Below are positions 44,343-56,188 of a stretch of DNA of 64,000 nucleotides, piece after piece. The notes under the pieces were generated by a model that searched no databases, was not told the origin of the DNA, and saw nothing but the letters and a program-made list of their open reading frames with translations. The stretch's first letter is position 1. Every line of letters begins with the position of its first letter. The position numbers and the translations under genes were made by a program. The stretch is from Bacillus sp. FJAT-45350 (GTDB lineage Bacteria > Bacillota > Bacilli > Bacillales > NISU01): contig NZ_NISU01000002.1 of NCBI RefSeq assembly GCF_002335805.1, positions 324,838-388,837 of the forward strand, read 5' to 3'.

Positions 44343-44534
44343 TTAGCCTTTTTTATTTACAGGAATGAACCAAGATCCAACTTCGATTTTATCTTCAGTA
44401 AATTCTACTTTGTCTTGTTCGAGTAATAATCTAATTTTATTAATCACTTCAGAAGATTCAGCATAAGAAGAATATCCGGCTTTAATATTTTCTACTTTTT
44501 CTAGAGCAGTTTTATCATCTTTTACGTTGTCCAT
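44343..44534 (-). CDS. small soluble protein, 63 aa, unknown function
   Basis: An acidic N-terminal half and a C-terminal segment ending VGSWFIPVNKKG. AAGGAAGTG lies 6 nt before ATG 44534. A similar small gene occurs near ytrI in bacilli as I recall, but I give no name. Convergent with nrnA and sharing its terminator. Confidence 0.7.
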   Translation of the reverse strand: MDNVKDDKTALEKVENIKAGYSSYAESSEVINKIRLLLEQDKVEFTEDKIEVGSWFIPVNKKG

Positions 44535-44638
44535 TTTTATCACTTCCTTAAATGAGCTATGATAATTTTATTATACCGAAATATTTCATTCTAATCTATT
44601 TATCTTTAGATTTGTGGAGGAGGACAGACGTTTATTGT

Positions 44639-45142
44639 TTAGTTAACAAATTCTATTTTCATATGAAGTTCGATTGTTGTGTACAAGGAGACGTATACAG
44701 TTTTTAATTGAAATCTACTTTCACCGATTGTAAACATTTTGTTTTCAATCGTCCGTATCATTAAATCTTTCGTTCGTGATACGGTTTCAATGTCTTTCCC
44801 TTTTAGGAATTCTAATTCACTTAATGCATTTTGCTTTAGCTCATATAAGGTTAATTCATTTAATTTTAATTTTTCTTCATTAGTGAATTGAATTTCGATA
44901 TCTTGAATAGTTAGCTTTTTTTGGTTTTCTTCATTCAACTTTTCTTGATCGCTTCGTAGAATTTTGATTGTTTTTTTCTGGTCATCAATCGTTAATTGCT
45001 GCTTCTTAATTTCAATGACAAGTCGTTCATGAATTGTGCCAAAATTGTATATGAAAAATCCCCACCCAATGAGCATCCCGATAATAACGCCTGCAAAGAA
45101 TCGTTGCCATCCAGGGCGCTTATAGTATTCTGGTATTCTCAT
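44639..45142 (-). CDS. ytrI: sporulation membrane protein YtrI
   Basis: A 167-aa protein starting MRIPEYYKRPGWQRFFAGVIIG, with one membrane helix (about 14-33) and a long coiled-coil region (about 40-80), then a globular C-terminus. B. subtilis YtrI is made in the mother cell under sigma-E. The ATG overlaps the ytrH stop (ATGA-type), so the genes are coupled. The longer open frame upstream lies inside ytrH. Confidence 0.92.
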   Translation of the reverse strand: MRIPEYYKRPGWQRFFAGVIIGMLIGWGFFIYNFGTIHERLVIEIKKQQLTIDDQKKTIKILRSDQEKLNEENQKKLTIQDIEIQFTNEEKLKLNELTLYELKQNALSELEFLKGKDIETVSRTKDLMIRTIENKMFTIGESRFQLKTVYVSLYTTIELHMKIEFVN

Positions 45143-45474
45143 GGTCCTAGATGCTCCTGAGTTAACCATTGGACAATGGTCGTGCCAGAATGTGCTCCAC
45201 ATAACGCCGCGAAAATCATAAATAATGTCTTGAAAATATCATCATGTGTACCGTAAAATAACCCACGTTCTAAACTTGTTATTGCATCAAATGTCCCACC
45301 TATTGCAGCGACGAGGGCCCAAATTTTTAGGCTGCCTGCTAAGTCATACATTGTCTTCAGTGGGGGATTACCAATAAGAAAAGCACCAATACCACCAATG
45401 ACAGCTCCACCAATAATAACGCCAAATGCGACAAAAAAGTCCATTATTAATGTAGCAAGAAAATCTCGACTCAT
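45139..45474 (-). CDS. ytrH: sporulation membrane protein YtrH
   Basis: A 111-aa membrane protein with three hydrophobic stretches (about 8-35, 45-62, 75-98) and the segment GGTFDAITSLERGLFYGTHDD. It pairs with YtrI in bacilli and is needed for efficient sporulation. ATAGGAGG lies 8 nt before ATG 45474. I could not find a convincing sigma-E promoter upstream. Confidence 0.92.
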   Translation of the reverse strand: MSRDFLATLIMDFFVAFGVIIGGAVIGGIGAFLIGNPPLKTMYDLAGSLKIWALVAAIGGTFDAITSLERGLFYGTHDDIFKTLFMIFAALCGAHSGTTIVQWLTQEHLGP

Positions 45475-45728
45475 ATTTTTCCTCCTATCACTAGTCAAAC
45501 TTCATCTTCCATATAAAATGTTCAATTTACTGTTGGCTATCTGTTATTCCTCATAGAAAGTCTCCCGTTTTATAACTTACACAATAAAAAAACTCTTATA
45601 TAATATATAGATTAAAAAGCTGGACAATATGCTTGTTTTTCTAGACAGGCAGTTACATACTAGAACTATTATAAAAAGTGATTCGTGTATAGAGTTAGAA
45701 AAGATGAGTACGGAAAGGATGGTTACCG

Positions 45729-48700
45729 ATGGGGTTTGTTCATTTGCATGTACATAGTGAATATAGCTTATTGACAGGGACATGTCGTATTGAGGAATTG
45801 GTCAAAACAGCAAGAAACAATGGCTATACCTCTCTTGCTATTACGGATTTACATACAGTCTATGGATTAATTCCTTTTTATAAGGCGTGCAAAAGGGAAG
45901 GGATCCATCCTGTCCTTGGAGTTGAGCTTACAATTCTGCCAAATGACGAAAAAGCTAAACCAACAACGTTGCTGTTTTATGCGAAAACTAACAAAGGCTA
46001 TCGTCAATTATTGAAGCTATCGTCCATTTCTCAACTTAGTAAAAACAGAATAAAAGGCTTACATAGTCGTAATATTATAGAGTACTCCGAAGACCTTCTA
46101 GTGGTTTCCCCATATGCTAGTGGAGAAGTACAACAGTTTCTAAGAGAACAAAACCTTCAAAAGGCAGTAGAACGAATCAACCAATACAAGGGTCTCCTAG
46201 GTGATGAAAATTTTTACTTAGAAATACAGAATCATGGTGCAGGTGAGGATAAAGAATTAAATAAGCTCATCTATCAGATAGCGGCTGAAACAAACTGCCA
46301 AGTTGTAGCAAGTAATCATGTTCATTTTGTATCGAAGGATGATGTCGATGCTTACCAAGTTGTTAACGCGATTAGTGAGGGGAAATTAATAAAAAGCGGT
46401 GAGTATCACGAGGAAAAAGAGTTTTATTTAAAAACAGAACAAGAGATGAACGCTCTGTTTGAAAACTATCCTGATGCGATAACAAATAGTGAAATGATTG
46501 CTGAAGCATGCCAAGTTAACTTATCATTTGGACAAACTTATATGCCAAAATATCCTACTCCAGAGGGAATAAGTAGTGAAGACTATTTAGCGCAATTGTG
46601 TGAGAAAGGAATTTCAGACAAATATAATGAAATATCTCCTCAAATACAGGAACGACTAACGTATGAGCTATCAATTATTTCAAAGATGACATATAGTGAC
46701 TATTTCTTAATTGTGTGGGACTTTATGAAATATGCTCATAGCCAAGGAATGATAACAGGTCCAGGACGGGGTTCGGCGGCAGGTTCTTTAGTTGCATATG
46801 CTTTAAATATTACAAATGTAGACCCACTTAAGCATGACCTTTTATTTGAACGGTTCTTAAACCCTGAGCGTATATCAATGCCGGATATAGATATAGACTT
46901 CCCTGATATTCGAAGGGATGAAGTGATTCAATATGTGCAAGGAAAATATGGAAGAAATCATGTTGCGCAAATTATTACGTTTGGTACGTTAGCAGCGAAA
47001 GCCTCTTTACGAGATGTAGGGAGGGTGTTAGATATAGATACACAAATCGTTGATAAAGTATCGAAGCTCATTCCTAGCACCCCTGGAATCACTTTAAAGC
47101 GTGCATATAAAGAAGTAACAAGATTACAGGAGGTTTTACAGCAATCTGAGGAAGCGAGATCTCTTTTTTATTATGCTTCAAAAGTGGAAGGGCTCCCAAG
47201 GCATGCGTCAACACATGCTGCTGGTGTAGTAATTAGTGACGAGCCTCTCATCAATTATGTAGGCTTACAAGAAGGACAAGGGGACATTTTACTTACTCAA
47301 TATTCAATGGATATTCTTGAAGAAGTAGGATTATTAAAAATGGACTTTCTTGGCTTGCGTAACTTAACTCTTTTAGAAGAAATCGTTCATTTGATTAAGT
47401 TAGATAAACAGGAAGTTATTAATCTACATCAAATTCCTTTTAATGATAAAGCTACGTTTAACATGTTAAGTGCTGGAGAAACAACAGGGATTTTTCAATT
47501 AGAATCTGCTGGTATGAAAAAGGTTTTACAAAATTTAAAGCCTACAGCCTTTGAAGATATTGTAGCGGTTAATGCATTATACCGACCAGGGCCAATGGAA
47601 AATATACCTACCTACATCGAAGGAAAGCACGGTAAACGAACAATCCATTATCCGCATCGAGATTTAGAGTCAATCCTTAAACCGACATATGGTGTTATCG
47701 TCTATCAGGAGCAAATTATGCAAATTGCTTCTAAAATGGCTGGTTTTTCTTTAGGTGAAGCTGACCTGCTAAGACGAGCGGTAAGTAAAAAAAAGCGAGA
47801 TGTATTAGAGAAAGAAAGGCAACATTTTGTGAACGGTGCAACCGAAAAAGGCTATGAAGAGAGTGTGGCTGAAGCGGTATATAATTTAATTGTACGTTTT
47901 GCTGATTATGGCTTTAATAAGAGTCATGCAGTAGCGTACAGTATTATCTCCTACCAACTCGCTTATTTAAAAGCAAATTTCCCGTCTGCTTTTTATGCGG
48001 CTCTATTATCAAGTGCAGTTTTTCATCAGCAAAAATTAATGCAATACATGACTGAAGCAAAAAAACAGCATATTGAAATACTTCCTCCAAGTATTAATCA
48101 AAGTTATTACGGATTTACAATGGACAAGGGAAGAGTTCGTTTTGGTCTGTCAGTTATTCGCCATGTAGGCTCCAAGGCTGCGGAAGAAATTATCTCAAAG
48201 AGAATGTCAACTCCATATGAAGATATATTTGATTTTTGTGCAAGAGTTGACGGAAGTCTTGTGACGAGACGAGGGATAGAAGCACTAATTATTTCAGGCT
48301 GTTTCGACGAATTTGGAGCTCATCGTGCACAATTATTAGCTAGTTTGGATGATGCACTTGAATTTGCGGAGAAAATGAATCAGTCTCAAACAGAAGAGCA
48401 GCTTTTTTCGTTACAGGTTGAAAAGCCTGACTATATAGATGTACCTCCCTTTGAAAACCAGGAACTATTATCGTTTGAAAAAGATATGCTAGGTTTCTAT
48501 TTGTCAGGTCACCCAGCATCAACATATAAAAAAAAGCTGAATTTAAATGGTGGACAATTGATTAGTGAAGTGGAAGAAAAGGGGCGGTCAACAAGAATAG
48601 GTGGACTAGTTACGTCAATAAGAAAAATAAAGACAAAAAAAGGGGACGAAATGGCATTTGCAACAGTCAGCGATGAAAGCGGTGAAATGCCCCTTGTTAT

Positions 48701-49082
48701 GTTTCCGAATGTATGGAAGAGATCCTACTCACAATTTAGAGAGGGAAGCTTAGTCTTTATTGAGGGGAAGCTTGACCAAAATGGACAGCAATCCTCTTTT
48801 GTAGTGGAGAAAGTAGCTGATTTAAAAAGCCTGACAATAAAACAAAGTAAAGTAAAAACTTATCTTAAAATAGAACAAAAGCATGAAGAGCAAGGAACGC
48901 TTTTACGAGTGAAAGAAGTACTACAAAAGTACCCAGGCGATGACGAGGTAATTCTATACTACGAAACGAAACAGCAAACAGTTCGTCTCTCTTCGAATTT
49001 CTCCATTACTAGTTGTGAAGAATGTATTTTAGAGCTTAAGGACATATTAGGTAAAAAAAATGTTGTGAACAAAATAATTTAA
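45729..49082 (+). CDS. dnaE: DNA polymerase III alpha subunit DnaE
   Basis: Replicative polymerase of 1117 aa that extends RNA primers before hand-off to PolC in bacilli. The PHP domain starts at FVHLHVHSEYSLLTG (about 3-17). The palm has PDIDIDFPD with catalytic Asp386 and Asp388, and GPGRGSAAGSLVAYAL lies near 343-358. A helix-hairpin-helix and an OB domain (about 980-1060) fill the C-terminal part. There is no 3'-5' exonuclease domain. AAAGGATGG precedes the ATG. Divergent from ytrHI as in B. subtilis. Confidence 0.97.
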   Translation: MGFVHLHVHSEYSLLTGTCRIEELVKTARNNGYTSLAITDLHTVYGLIPFYKACKREGIHPVLGVELTILPNDEKAKPTTLLFYAKTNKGYRQLLKLSSISQLSKNRIKGLHSRNIIEYSEDLLVVSPYASGEVQQFLREQNLQKAVERINQYKGLLGDENFYLEIQNHGAGEDKELNKLIYQIAAETNCQVVASNHVHFVSKDDVDAYQVVNAISEGKLIKSGEYHEEKEFYLKTEQEMNALFENYPDAITNSEMIAEACQVNLSFGQTYMPKYPTPEGISSEDYLAQLCEKGISDKYNEISPQIQERLTYELSIISKMTYSDYFLIVWDFMKYAHSQGMITGPGRGSAAGSLVAYALNITNVDPLKHDLLFERFLNPERISMPDIDIDFPDIRRDEVIQYVQGKYGRNHVAQIITFGTLAAKASLRDVGRVLDIDTQIVDKVSKLIPSTPGITLKRAYKEVTRLQEVLQQSEEARSLFYYASKVEGLPRHASTHAAGVVISDEPLINYVGLQEGQGDILLTQYSMDILEEVGLLKMDFLGLRNLTLLEEIVHLIKLDKQEVINLHQIPFNDKATFNMLSAGETTGIFQLESAGMKKVLQNLKPTAFEDIVAVNALYRPGPMENIPTYIEGKHGKRTIHYPHRDLESILKPTYGVIVYQEQIMQIASKMAGFSLGEADLLRRAVSKKKRDVLEKERQHFVNGATEKGYEESVAEAVYNLIVRFADYGFNKSHAVAYSIISYQLAYLKANFPSAFYAALLSSAVFHQQKLMQYMTEAKKQHIEILPPSINQSYYGFTMDKGRVRFGLSVIRHVGSKAAEEIISKRMSTPYEDIFDFCARVDGSLVTRRGIEALIISGCFDEFGAHRAQLLASLDDALEFAEKMNQSQTEEQLFSLQVEKPDYIDVPPFENQELLSFEKDMLGFYLSGHPASTYKKKLNLNGGQLISEVEEKGRSTRIGGLVTSIRKIKTKKGDEMAFATVSDESGEMPLVMFPNVWKRSYSQFREGSLVFIEGKLDQNGQQSSFVVEKVADLKSLTIKQSKVKTYLKIEQKHEEQGTLLRVKEVLQKYPGDDEVILYYETKQQTVRLSSNFSITSCEECILELKDILGKKNVVNKII

Positions 49083-49104
49083 ATATGTAAATCAATTTAA
49101 TGTC

Positions 49105-49142
49105 TGTTATAATAGGGACACCTTTAAGTGGTCAGACCAATT
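49105..49142 (+). promoter_or_regulatory. malic enzyme promoter with FadR-class operator
   Basis: An extended -10 TGT-TATAAT (49105-49113) is followed by TGGTCAGACCA (49129-49139) at the predicted transcript start. This is a perfect 11-bp palindrome, extending to AAgTGGTCaGACCAaTT with one mismatched pair. The core TGGTC-N-GACCA is the FadR-subfamily GntR operator pattern, and a GntR gene with an FCD-type domain lies 1.3 kb downstream. Confidence 0.65.
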
Positions 49143-49189
49143 TGTCGTCTGTAAGACTTGGAATGGAAAGAGAAGGAGAGTGAAGGAAA

Positions 49190-50422
49190 TTGTCAACATT
49201 GAGAGAAGAAGCGTTACATATGCACCGAGTGAATAAAGGGAAACTAGAATCGAAATCTAAAGTACAGGTTCGTAATGGCAAAGACTTAAGCTTAGCCTAT
49301 TCTCCCGGAGTAGCGGAACCTTGTAAAGAAATATTCGATAATGTTGAAGATGTTTATGAATATACAATGAAAGGGAACATGGTTGCTGTTGTAACAGATG
49401 GTACAGCTGTATTAGGTTTAGGAAACATCGGTCCTGAAGCGGCACTCCCAGTTATGGAAGGGAAGGCAGTACTATTTAAATCATTTGCAGGTGTAGATGC
49501 GTTCCCAATCTGTTTAAATACAAATGATGTAGATAAAATTGTTGAGACAGTTAAGCTACTTGAACCTACATTTGGTGGCGTTAATTTAGAAGATATTGCA
49601 GCGCCTAACTGCTTCGTAATAGAAGAAAGACTAAAGAAAGAAACAAATATCCCAATTTTTCATGACGACCAGCATGGTACAGCGATTGTTACACTTGCAG
49701 GATTAATTAATGCACTTAAGATTTCAGGAAAGTCACTTTCTGAAATTAAAGTAGTTGCTAATGGTGCAGGAGCAGCTGGTATTGCAATTATCAAGTTGTT
49801 ACATCGTATGGGTGTACGTGATATTATCATGTGTGATTCTAAGGGTGCTATTTTCGAAGGACGTTCTTACGGAATGAATGATGTGAAAGCTGACGTGGCT
49901 ACGTACACGAACCCTAAGCGCAAAGAAGGTTCATTAGCTGATGTTATCGTTGATACAGATGTATTTATCGGTGTATCTGTAGCTGGAGCGTTATCAAAAG
50001 AAATGGTTGAAACTATGAATGACAAACCAGTTATATTTGCTATGGCGAACCCTGATCCAGAAATAATGCCTGATGATGCGAAAGCAGCTGGCGCCCAGGT
50101 GATTGGAACAGGTCGCTCTGATTTCCCTAACCAAGTTAATAATGTGTTAGCGTTCCCTGGTATTTTCCGTGGTGCTCTAGACGTACGTGCGACTCATATT
50201 AACGAAGAGATGAAGGTAGCTGCTGTTTATGCAATTGCGAGCTTAGTATCTGATGATGAATTAAATGCTGATTATGTAATCCCAGCACCATTTGACTCTA
50301 GAGTAGCACCAGCTGTAGCAGCTGCAGTAGCAAAGGCTGCTATGGAAACTGGAGTGGCAAGAAGAAATGTAGATCCAGAAGAAGTGGCTGAAAAAACAAG
50401 AAGGTTGGCAATTATTGAGTAA
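49190..50422 (+). CDS. ytsJ: NAD(P)-dependent malic enzyme
   Basis: Oxidatively decarboxylates malate to pyruvate. The 410-aa short-form malic enzyme has YSPGVAEPC (about 38-46), TDGTAVLGLGNIGP, FHDDQHGTA with metal ligands (about 160-168) and a Rossmann motif VANGAGAAGIA. TTG start, giving MSTLREEALHMHRVNKGKLE, matches the B. subtilis YtsJ N-terminus (MSLREEALHLH...) as remembered; GAAGGA lies just upstream. B. subtilis YtsJ prefers NADP. First gene after an operator-like palindrome; a GntR gene follows after 30 nt. Confidence 0.95.
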   Translation: MSTLREEALHMHRVNKGKLESKSKVQVRNGKDLSLAYSPGVAEPCKEIFDNVEDVYEYTMKGNMVAVVTDGTAVLGLGNIGPEAALPVMEGKAVLFKSFAGVDAFPICLNTNDVDKIVETVKLLEPTFGGVNLEDIAAPNCFVIEERLKKETNIPIFHDDQHGTAIVTLAGLINALKISGKSLSEIKVVANGAGAAGIAIIKLLHRMGVRDIIMCDSKGAIFEGRSYGMNDVKADVATYTNPKRKEGSLADVIVDTDVFIGVSVAGALSKEMVETMNDKPVIFAMANPDPEIMPDDAKAAGAQVIGTGRSDFPNQVNNVLAFPGIFRGALDVRATHINEEMKVAAVYAIASLVSDDELNADYVIPAPFDSRVAPAVAAAVAKAAMETGVARRNVDPEEVAEKTRRLAIIE

Positions 50423-50452
50423 TAAAGTACAGCTGGAACATGAGGAGAGAAG

Positions 50453-51130
50453 GTGACGTACCTTATGTCAGAAAAGCCGTCTAAAATGTATATTGAAATT
50501 GTCAAAGAGATACGGTATATCATTCAAGCTGATAATTTAAAAAGTGGAGACAAGCTCCCATCTGAACGCGAACTTAGTGAACGCCTTCAGGTGGGGCGTT
50601 CTTCTGTTCGAGAAGCTCTTCGTGCGTTAGAGCTTCTCGATTTAATTGAAACTAGACGTGGTGAAGGTACTTTTATTCAAAAAGCCGGGAGTCATCGCTT
50701 AGTTGAAGTCATCCTTGGATTTATTTTAAATGATGATGGTGCAAGGCAAGATTTAACTGAAACTAGATGGATAGTGGAAGTAGAAGCATTAAAGCTAGCT
50801 AGTGAGCGTATTACTAGTGAACAACTGAATAAGCTAGAAGGATTAATAGAACGGTCAAAAAAAGAGTGGAGCCATGGAGATTTTCCTGTCGAAGAAGACT
50901 ATTTATTCCATAAAACAATTGTAGAAGCTTGTCAAAATCGCCTACTATTAAATATATGGGTTCCACTAGTAGCGTATAACAAGGTGGCAATCAAAGAGTC
51001 GTTAGCTAGAGAAGGGCGCCCGCTAGAGTCAATTGCAGAGCATGAAGAAATATATATGGGGCTAGTAGAAAGAGATGTTCAAAGAGCAGTCTCAGCCCTT
51101 CGTAAACACTTAGAAAATAGTCGATTTTAA
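50453..51130 (+). CDS. GntR family regulator, FadR subfamily
   Basis: A 225-aa repressor-like protein. The winged helix-turn-helix (about 10-75) contains LPSERELSERLQVGRSSVREALRALELLDLIETRRGEGTFI, typical of FadR-type GntR proteins, and the C-terminal half (about 90-215) is an all-helical FCD-type ligand domain (FHKTIVEACQN, HEEIYMGLVERD). The start may be GTG 50453 (AGGAG 5 nt upstream) or ATG 50465. It lies between malic enzyme and accD, 30 nt after the former, and probably controls this cluster; the ligand could be an organic acid or acyl-CoA, which is inference. Confidence 0.88.
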   Translation: MTYLMSEKPSKMYIEIVKEIRYIIQADNLKSGDKLPSERELSERLQVGRSSVREALRALELLDLIETRRGEGTFIQKAGSHRLVEVILGFILNDDGARQDLTETRWIVEVEALKLASERITSEQLNKLEGLIERSKKEWSHGDFPVEEDYLFHKTIVEACQNRLLLNIWVPLVAYNKVAIKESLAREGRPLESIAEHEEIYMGLVERDVQRAVSALRKHLENSRF

Positions 51131-51255
51131 TCGATTTTTCTTATACGATGCTATTCCCCAGTTTATTGATACTAGCAACTGTAATATGATATGATAGGAT
51201 AAATTTTGATAGAAATAATATGAGGAACTCATCTTAAGGTTAAAGAGGTGTGATT

Positions 51256-52101
51256 GTGTTAAGAAACTTTTTTCCGAAAAAGAAAAAATATGCAACGATA
51301 CCTTCTGAGCGTGCAAAGCAGGAGGTACCAGAAGGTCTAATGACCAAATGTCCTTCATGCCGAACTATTATGTATACAAAAGAATTAAAAAAGAACTTGA
51401 TGGTCTGTGCATCATGTGGACATCATCACAGGATGACTGCATTTGAACGGATTGACAGTCTATTAGATGAAGGAACATTCGTAGAATATGATCATGACAT
51501 GATCGGAGCTGACCCGTTAGGTTTCCCGACTTACATGGAGAAGCTAGAAGCTGATCGTAAGAAGTCTAACCTTAACGAAGCTGTCGTAACAGGAGAAGGT
51601 TTCATCAATGGCTTATCTACTGTTATTGGTATTATGGATTCTAGGTTCCGTATGGGCAGTATGGGTTCAGTAGTTGGTGAAAAAATTACTAGAGCAATTG
51701 AGCGAGCAATTGAACAGAAAAAGCCATTTATCTTGTTTTCTGCTTCTGGTGGAGCTAGGATGCAAGAGGGTGTATTAAGCTTAATGCAAATGGCAAAAAC
51801 GAGTGCAGCATTGAAAAAGCTTAGTAACCAAGGTGGTCTCTTTATTTCAATTATGACTCATCCAACGACTGGTGGAGTATCAGCTAGTTTCGCATCATTA
51901 GGAGATTATAATTTTGCTGAACCAAAAGCTCTTATTGGATTTGCTGGACGTCGAATTATTGAGCAGACAATTCGCGAGGAGCTCCCAGAAGACTTTCAGA
52001 CTGCAGAATTTCTTCTTAAACATGGTCAATTAGATAGAGTTATAAATCGTTTAGAAATGAAAGACGAGTTAACAACAATATTAGATATACACCAAAGCTA
52101 A
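51256..52101 (+). CDS. accD: acetyl-CoA carboxylase carboxyltransferase subunit beta
   Basis: With AccA forms the carboxyltransferase that makes malonyl-CoA for fatty acid synthesis. The 281-aa protein has an N-terminal zinc ribbon with Cys32, Cys35, Cys51 and Cys54 (KCPSC...CASC) and a crotonase-like domain with [12 protein letters not shown] and [12 protein letters not shown] 51256 gives [13 protein letters not shown] like B. subtilis AccD; AAAGAGGTG lies upstream, and a GTG 6 nt earlier overlaps it. accA follows after 21 nt. Confidence 0.96.
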   Translation: MLRNFFPKKKKYATIPSERAKQEVPEGLMTKCPSCRTIMYTKELKKNLMVCASCGHHHRMTAFERIDSLLDEGTFVEYDHDMIGADPLGFPTYMEKLEADRKKSNLNEAVVTGEGFINGLSTVIGIMDSRFRMGSMGSVVGEKITRAIERAIEQKKPFILFSASGGARMQEGVLSLMQMAKTSAALKKLSNQGGLFISIMTHPTTGGVSASFASLGDYNFAEPKALIGFAGRRIIEQTIREELPEDFQTAEFLLKHGQLDRVINRLEMKDELTTILDIHQS

Positions 52102-52122
52102 ACATGGTTGGAGGTGAATTCA

Positions 52123-53097
52123 ATGGCAGACTTAAGTTTTGAGAAACCGATTATTGAATTACGTAACAAGATTGCTGAACTAAAGGCATTTACAGAAGAA
52201 AAAGATATTGACCTTTCTGATGAGATTGTGAAGTTAGAAACAAGACTTCATCAACTAGAATCAGATATTTATGGAAACCTACAGCCTTGGGAACGAGTGC
52301 AAATTGCTAGACATACGAATAGACCTACAACTCTTGATTACATAGAGCATCTATTTACAGACTTTCTTGAAATGCATGGAGACCGTTTATATGGTGATGA
52401 CGAAGCAATCGTTGGTGGAATAGCAAAATATAAAGGGAAACCAGTTACTGTAATTGGTCACCAAAGAGGAAAAGATACGAAAGAAAATATTCGTCGTAAC
52501 TTCGGAATGCCTCATCCAGAAGGGTACCGTAAGGCATTACGTTTAATGTATCAGGCGGAGAAGTTCAATCGTCCAATTATTTGTTTTATTGATACTAAGG
52601 GTGCCTTCCCAGGTAAAGCAGCGGAGGAACGTGGACAAAGTGAAGCAATTGCTCGTAATTTACTCGAGATGGCTGGTCTTACTGTTCCTGTAGTTTGTAT
52701 TGTAATTGGAGAAGGTGGAAGCGGTGGTGCACTTGCTCTTGGTGTCGGAAATCATATTCATATGCTTGAAAACTCTACATACTCTGTTATTTCTCCTGAA
52801 GGGGCTGCAGCTTTGTTGTGGAAGGATGCAAGTCTAGCGCAACGTGCGGCTGAAACGATGAAAATTACAGCGCCAGATTTGAAGGAATTAGGCATTATTG
52901 ATGAGATCATTCCAGAAGTAAAGGGTGGAGCACATCGAGATGTATTGGAACAAGCCAATGCTATTGATGAAGCGATAACTAATTCGTTAAAAAAACTTTC
53001 TGATATGTCTGAGGAAGAGTTAGTTGAACAGCGATATGAAAAATACAAAAGTATAGGCCAATATTCGTTTGTAAACGATTCCATTGGAGTCAATTAA
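52123..53097 (+). CDS. accA: acetyl-CoA carboxylase carboxyltransferase subunit alpha
   Basis: Partner of AccD, 324 aa, close to the usual bacilli length. It starts [21 protein letters not shown] and includes [45 protein letters not shown] and [22 protein letters not shown] lies 5 nt before ATG 52123. Last gene of the accDA operon, followed by a terminator. Confidence 0.97.
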   Translation: MADLSFEKPIIELRNKIAELKAFTEEKDIDLSDEIVKLETRLHQLESDIYGNLQPWERVQIARHTNRPTTLDYIEHLFTDFLEMHGDRLYGDDEAIVGGIAKYKGKPVTVIGHQRGKDTKENIRRNFGMPHPEGYRKALRLMYQAEKFNRPIICFIDTKGAFPGKAAEERGQSEAIARNLLEMAGLTVPVVCIVIGEGGSGGALALGVGNHIHMLENSTYSVISPEGAAALLWKDASLAQRAAETMKITAPDLKELGIIDEIIPEVKGGAHRDVLEQANAIDEAITNSLKKLSDMSEEELVEQRYEKYKSIGQYSFVNDSIGVN

Positions 53098-53098
53098 C

Positions 53099-53135
53099 AA
53101 AAGTGCTTTCTTTTAATTAAGGAAGCACTTTTTCT
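53099..53135 (+). terminator. terminator of accDA
   Basis: AAAGTGCTTTC pairs with GGAAGCACTTT, followed by TTC. Confidence 0.82.
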
Positions 53136-53256
53136 CTCGCTTTAGAATATTTTTTATCGGGAATCTAACAATAAGTAAGAGTATTCTTCATTAAATATGA
53201 ATTGGTACTAAATATTGTTTTCATGCTTATAAAGTGGTACTTTGAATAATACATAA

Positions 53257-54237
<981 letters not shown>

Positions 54238-54293
54238 TAAGGTATTATAAAAGTAGTAGTTAATACAGGAATGTATGACATTAGGAGGAAATG

Positions 54294-56048
54294 ATGAGAA
54301 AGACAAAAATTGTATGTACAATCGGGCCGGCAAGTGAAACACCAGAGATTTTAGTGGAGTTAATTGAGGCAGGTATGAATGTTGCTAGACTTAACTTCTC
54401 TCACGGTAACTTTGAAGAGCATGGGAAAAGAATAATTAATATTAGAGAAGCATCAAGAAAAACAGGTAAGCCTGTAGCGATCCTTCTTGATACGAAAGGT
54501 CCTGAAATTCGCACGCAAACGCTAAAGGAAGGTGCGATAGAACTACAACAGGGCGAAGAGCTAATTATTTCTATGGAAGAGGTAATCGGTGATAAAGAAA
54601 GAATATCTGTTACATATCCAGGACTTGTAAATGACGTTCAAGTTGGCTCAAAAATTTTATTAGATGATGGCTTAATTGGGCTAGAAGTAATTGAAATAGA
54701 AGACAAGCAACTTAGAACGAAAATTTTAAATAGTGGCACACTTAAAGATAAAAAAGGTGTTAATATCCCAAATGTTATTGTTAATCTTCCTGGGATTACA
54801 GATAAAGATGCAGAAGATATTAAATTTGGGATTGAGCAAGGAGTGGACTTTATTGCTGCATCCTTTGTTAGAAGAGCGACTGATGTACTAGAAATACGTG
54901 AGTTATTAGATAGTAATAACGGAGCTTCTATTCACATTATCCCTAAAATTGAAAATCAAGAAGGTGTCGATAATATCGACGAAATTCTAGAAGTTTCTGA
55001 TGGTTTAATGGTAGCAAGAGGAGACTTAGGAGTGGAAATCCCTGCAGAAGAGGTTCCGCTTGTACAAAAGGATTTAATTAAAAAGTGTAACACAGCGGCT
55101 AAGCCTGTCATTACAGCTACACAAATGCTTGATTCAATGCAACGTAACCCTAGACCGACTAGAGCAGAAGCTAGTGATGTAGCCAATGCGATCTTCGATG
55201 GAACTGATGCTATCATGCTATCTGGTGAAACTGCGGCAGGGGATTACCCAATTGAGGCTGTTCAAACAATGAGTAACATTGCTGCTCGTACAGAGCAGGC
55301 TTTAAATTATAAAGAAATTTTGTCCAAGCATACAAAAGAGAGCAGAACATCGATTACAAATTCGATTAGTCAAGCAGTTGCACACACAGCCTTTAATTTA
55401 CATGCAGCTGCTATAGTGACAGCGACTGAAAGTGGTTATACAGCGCGTGTTACTGCTAAATACCGCCCTAAGTCACCGGTACTTGCTGTGACAAGTTCTG
55501 AGAAAGTTATTCGTCAATTAATGCTCGTCTGGGGTGTTATTCCTGAACTAGGAATGGAAGCGACAACTACCGATGAAATGTTAGAAGTAGCTGTATCGTC
55601 ATCTCTTAAATCTGGTCATGTTAAGCATGGTGATTTAATTGTCATTACTGCAGGTGTACCAGTAGGTGAAACAGGTACCACAAACTTACTGAAAGTACAT
55701 GTTATTGGAGAAGTTATTGCAAGAGGACAAGGTATAGGAAGAAGAACAGCGACTGGGAAAGTTGTTATTGGTAAAACAGCAGAGGAAGCTAACTCGAAAG
55801 TAGAAGAAGGGGATGTTCTAGTTACGTATAGTACTGATAAAGATATGGTCCCTGCATTTGAAAGGGCTGCAGCTGTCATTACTGTTGAAGGTGGGCTTAC
55901 TTCTCATGCGGCAGTCGTTGGCTTAAATTTAGGAAAACCAGTAATTGTTGGGGTTGAGCAAGCTCTAGAGCTATTCGAGGATGGAGAAGAGGTTACTGTA
56001 GACAGTACTCGTGGCGATATTTATCGTGGACATGCGAGTGTATTATAG
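54294..56048 (+). CDS. pyk: pyruvate kinase with C-terminal PEP-utilizer domain
   Basis: Makes pyruvate and ATP from phosphoenolpyruvate. The 584-aa protein has [15 protein letters not shown] at the start, [11 protein letters not shown], the active-site lysine region [10 protein letters not shown] (about 215-224) and metal-binding [12 protein letters not shown]. The last ~100 residues (from about 485) form the extra phosphohistidine-like domain of Bacillus/Geobacillus pyruvate kinases ([20 protein letters not shown]). AGGAGG precedes ATG 54294; a preceding ATG overlaps the ribosome site spacing. Confidence 0.97.
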   Translation: MRKTKIVCTIGPASETPEILVELIEAGMNVARLNFSHGNFEEHGKRIINIREASRKTGKPVAILLDTKGPEIRTQTLKEGAIELQQGEELIISMEEVIGDKERISVTYPGLVNDVQVGSKILLDDGLIGLEVIEIEDKQLRTKILNSGTLKDKKGVNIPNVIVNLPGITDKDAEDIKFGIEQGVDFIAASFVRRATDVLEIRELLDSNNGASIHIIPKIENQEGVDNIDEILEVSDGLMVARGDLGVEIPAEEVPLVQKDLIKKCNTAAKPVITATQMLDSMQRNPRPTRAEASDVANAIFDGTDAIMLSGETAAGDYPIEAVQTMSNIAARTEQALNYKEILSKHTKESRTSITNSISQAVAHTAFNLHAAAIVTATESGYTARVTAKYRPKSPVLAVTSSEKVIRQLMLVWGVIPELGMEATTTDEMLEVAVSSSLKSGHVKHGDLIVITAGVPVGETGTTNLLKVHVIGEVIARGQGIGRRTATGKVVIGKTAEEANSKVEEGDVLVTYSTDKDMVPAFERAAAVITVEGGLTSHAAVVGLNLGKPVIVGVEQALELFEDGEEVTVDSTRGDIYRGHASVL

Positions 56049-56122
56049 TATTAATGAGAGTATTACTTCTTGTTAATTTGTATATTTCACTTTTGCTAAT
56101 AGATATGTTTATGTTTTAATAT

Positions 56123-56152
56123 AAAGAAGGGAGATGACTCCCTTCTTTTTTG
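56123..56152 (+). terminator. terminator of pfkA-pyk
   Basis: AAGAAGGGAG pairs with CTCCCTTCTT, followed by TTTTG. Confidence 0.88.
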
Positions 56153-56188
56153 TAATTTTATTTTAATAACGCAGTGAAGGAGAATTAA

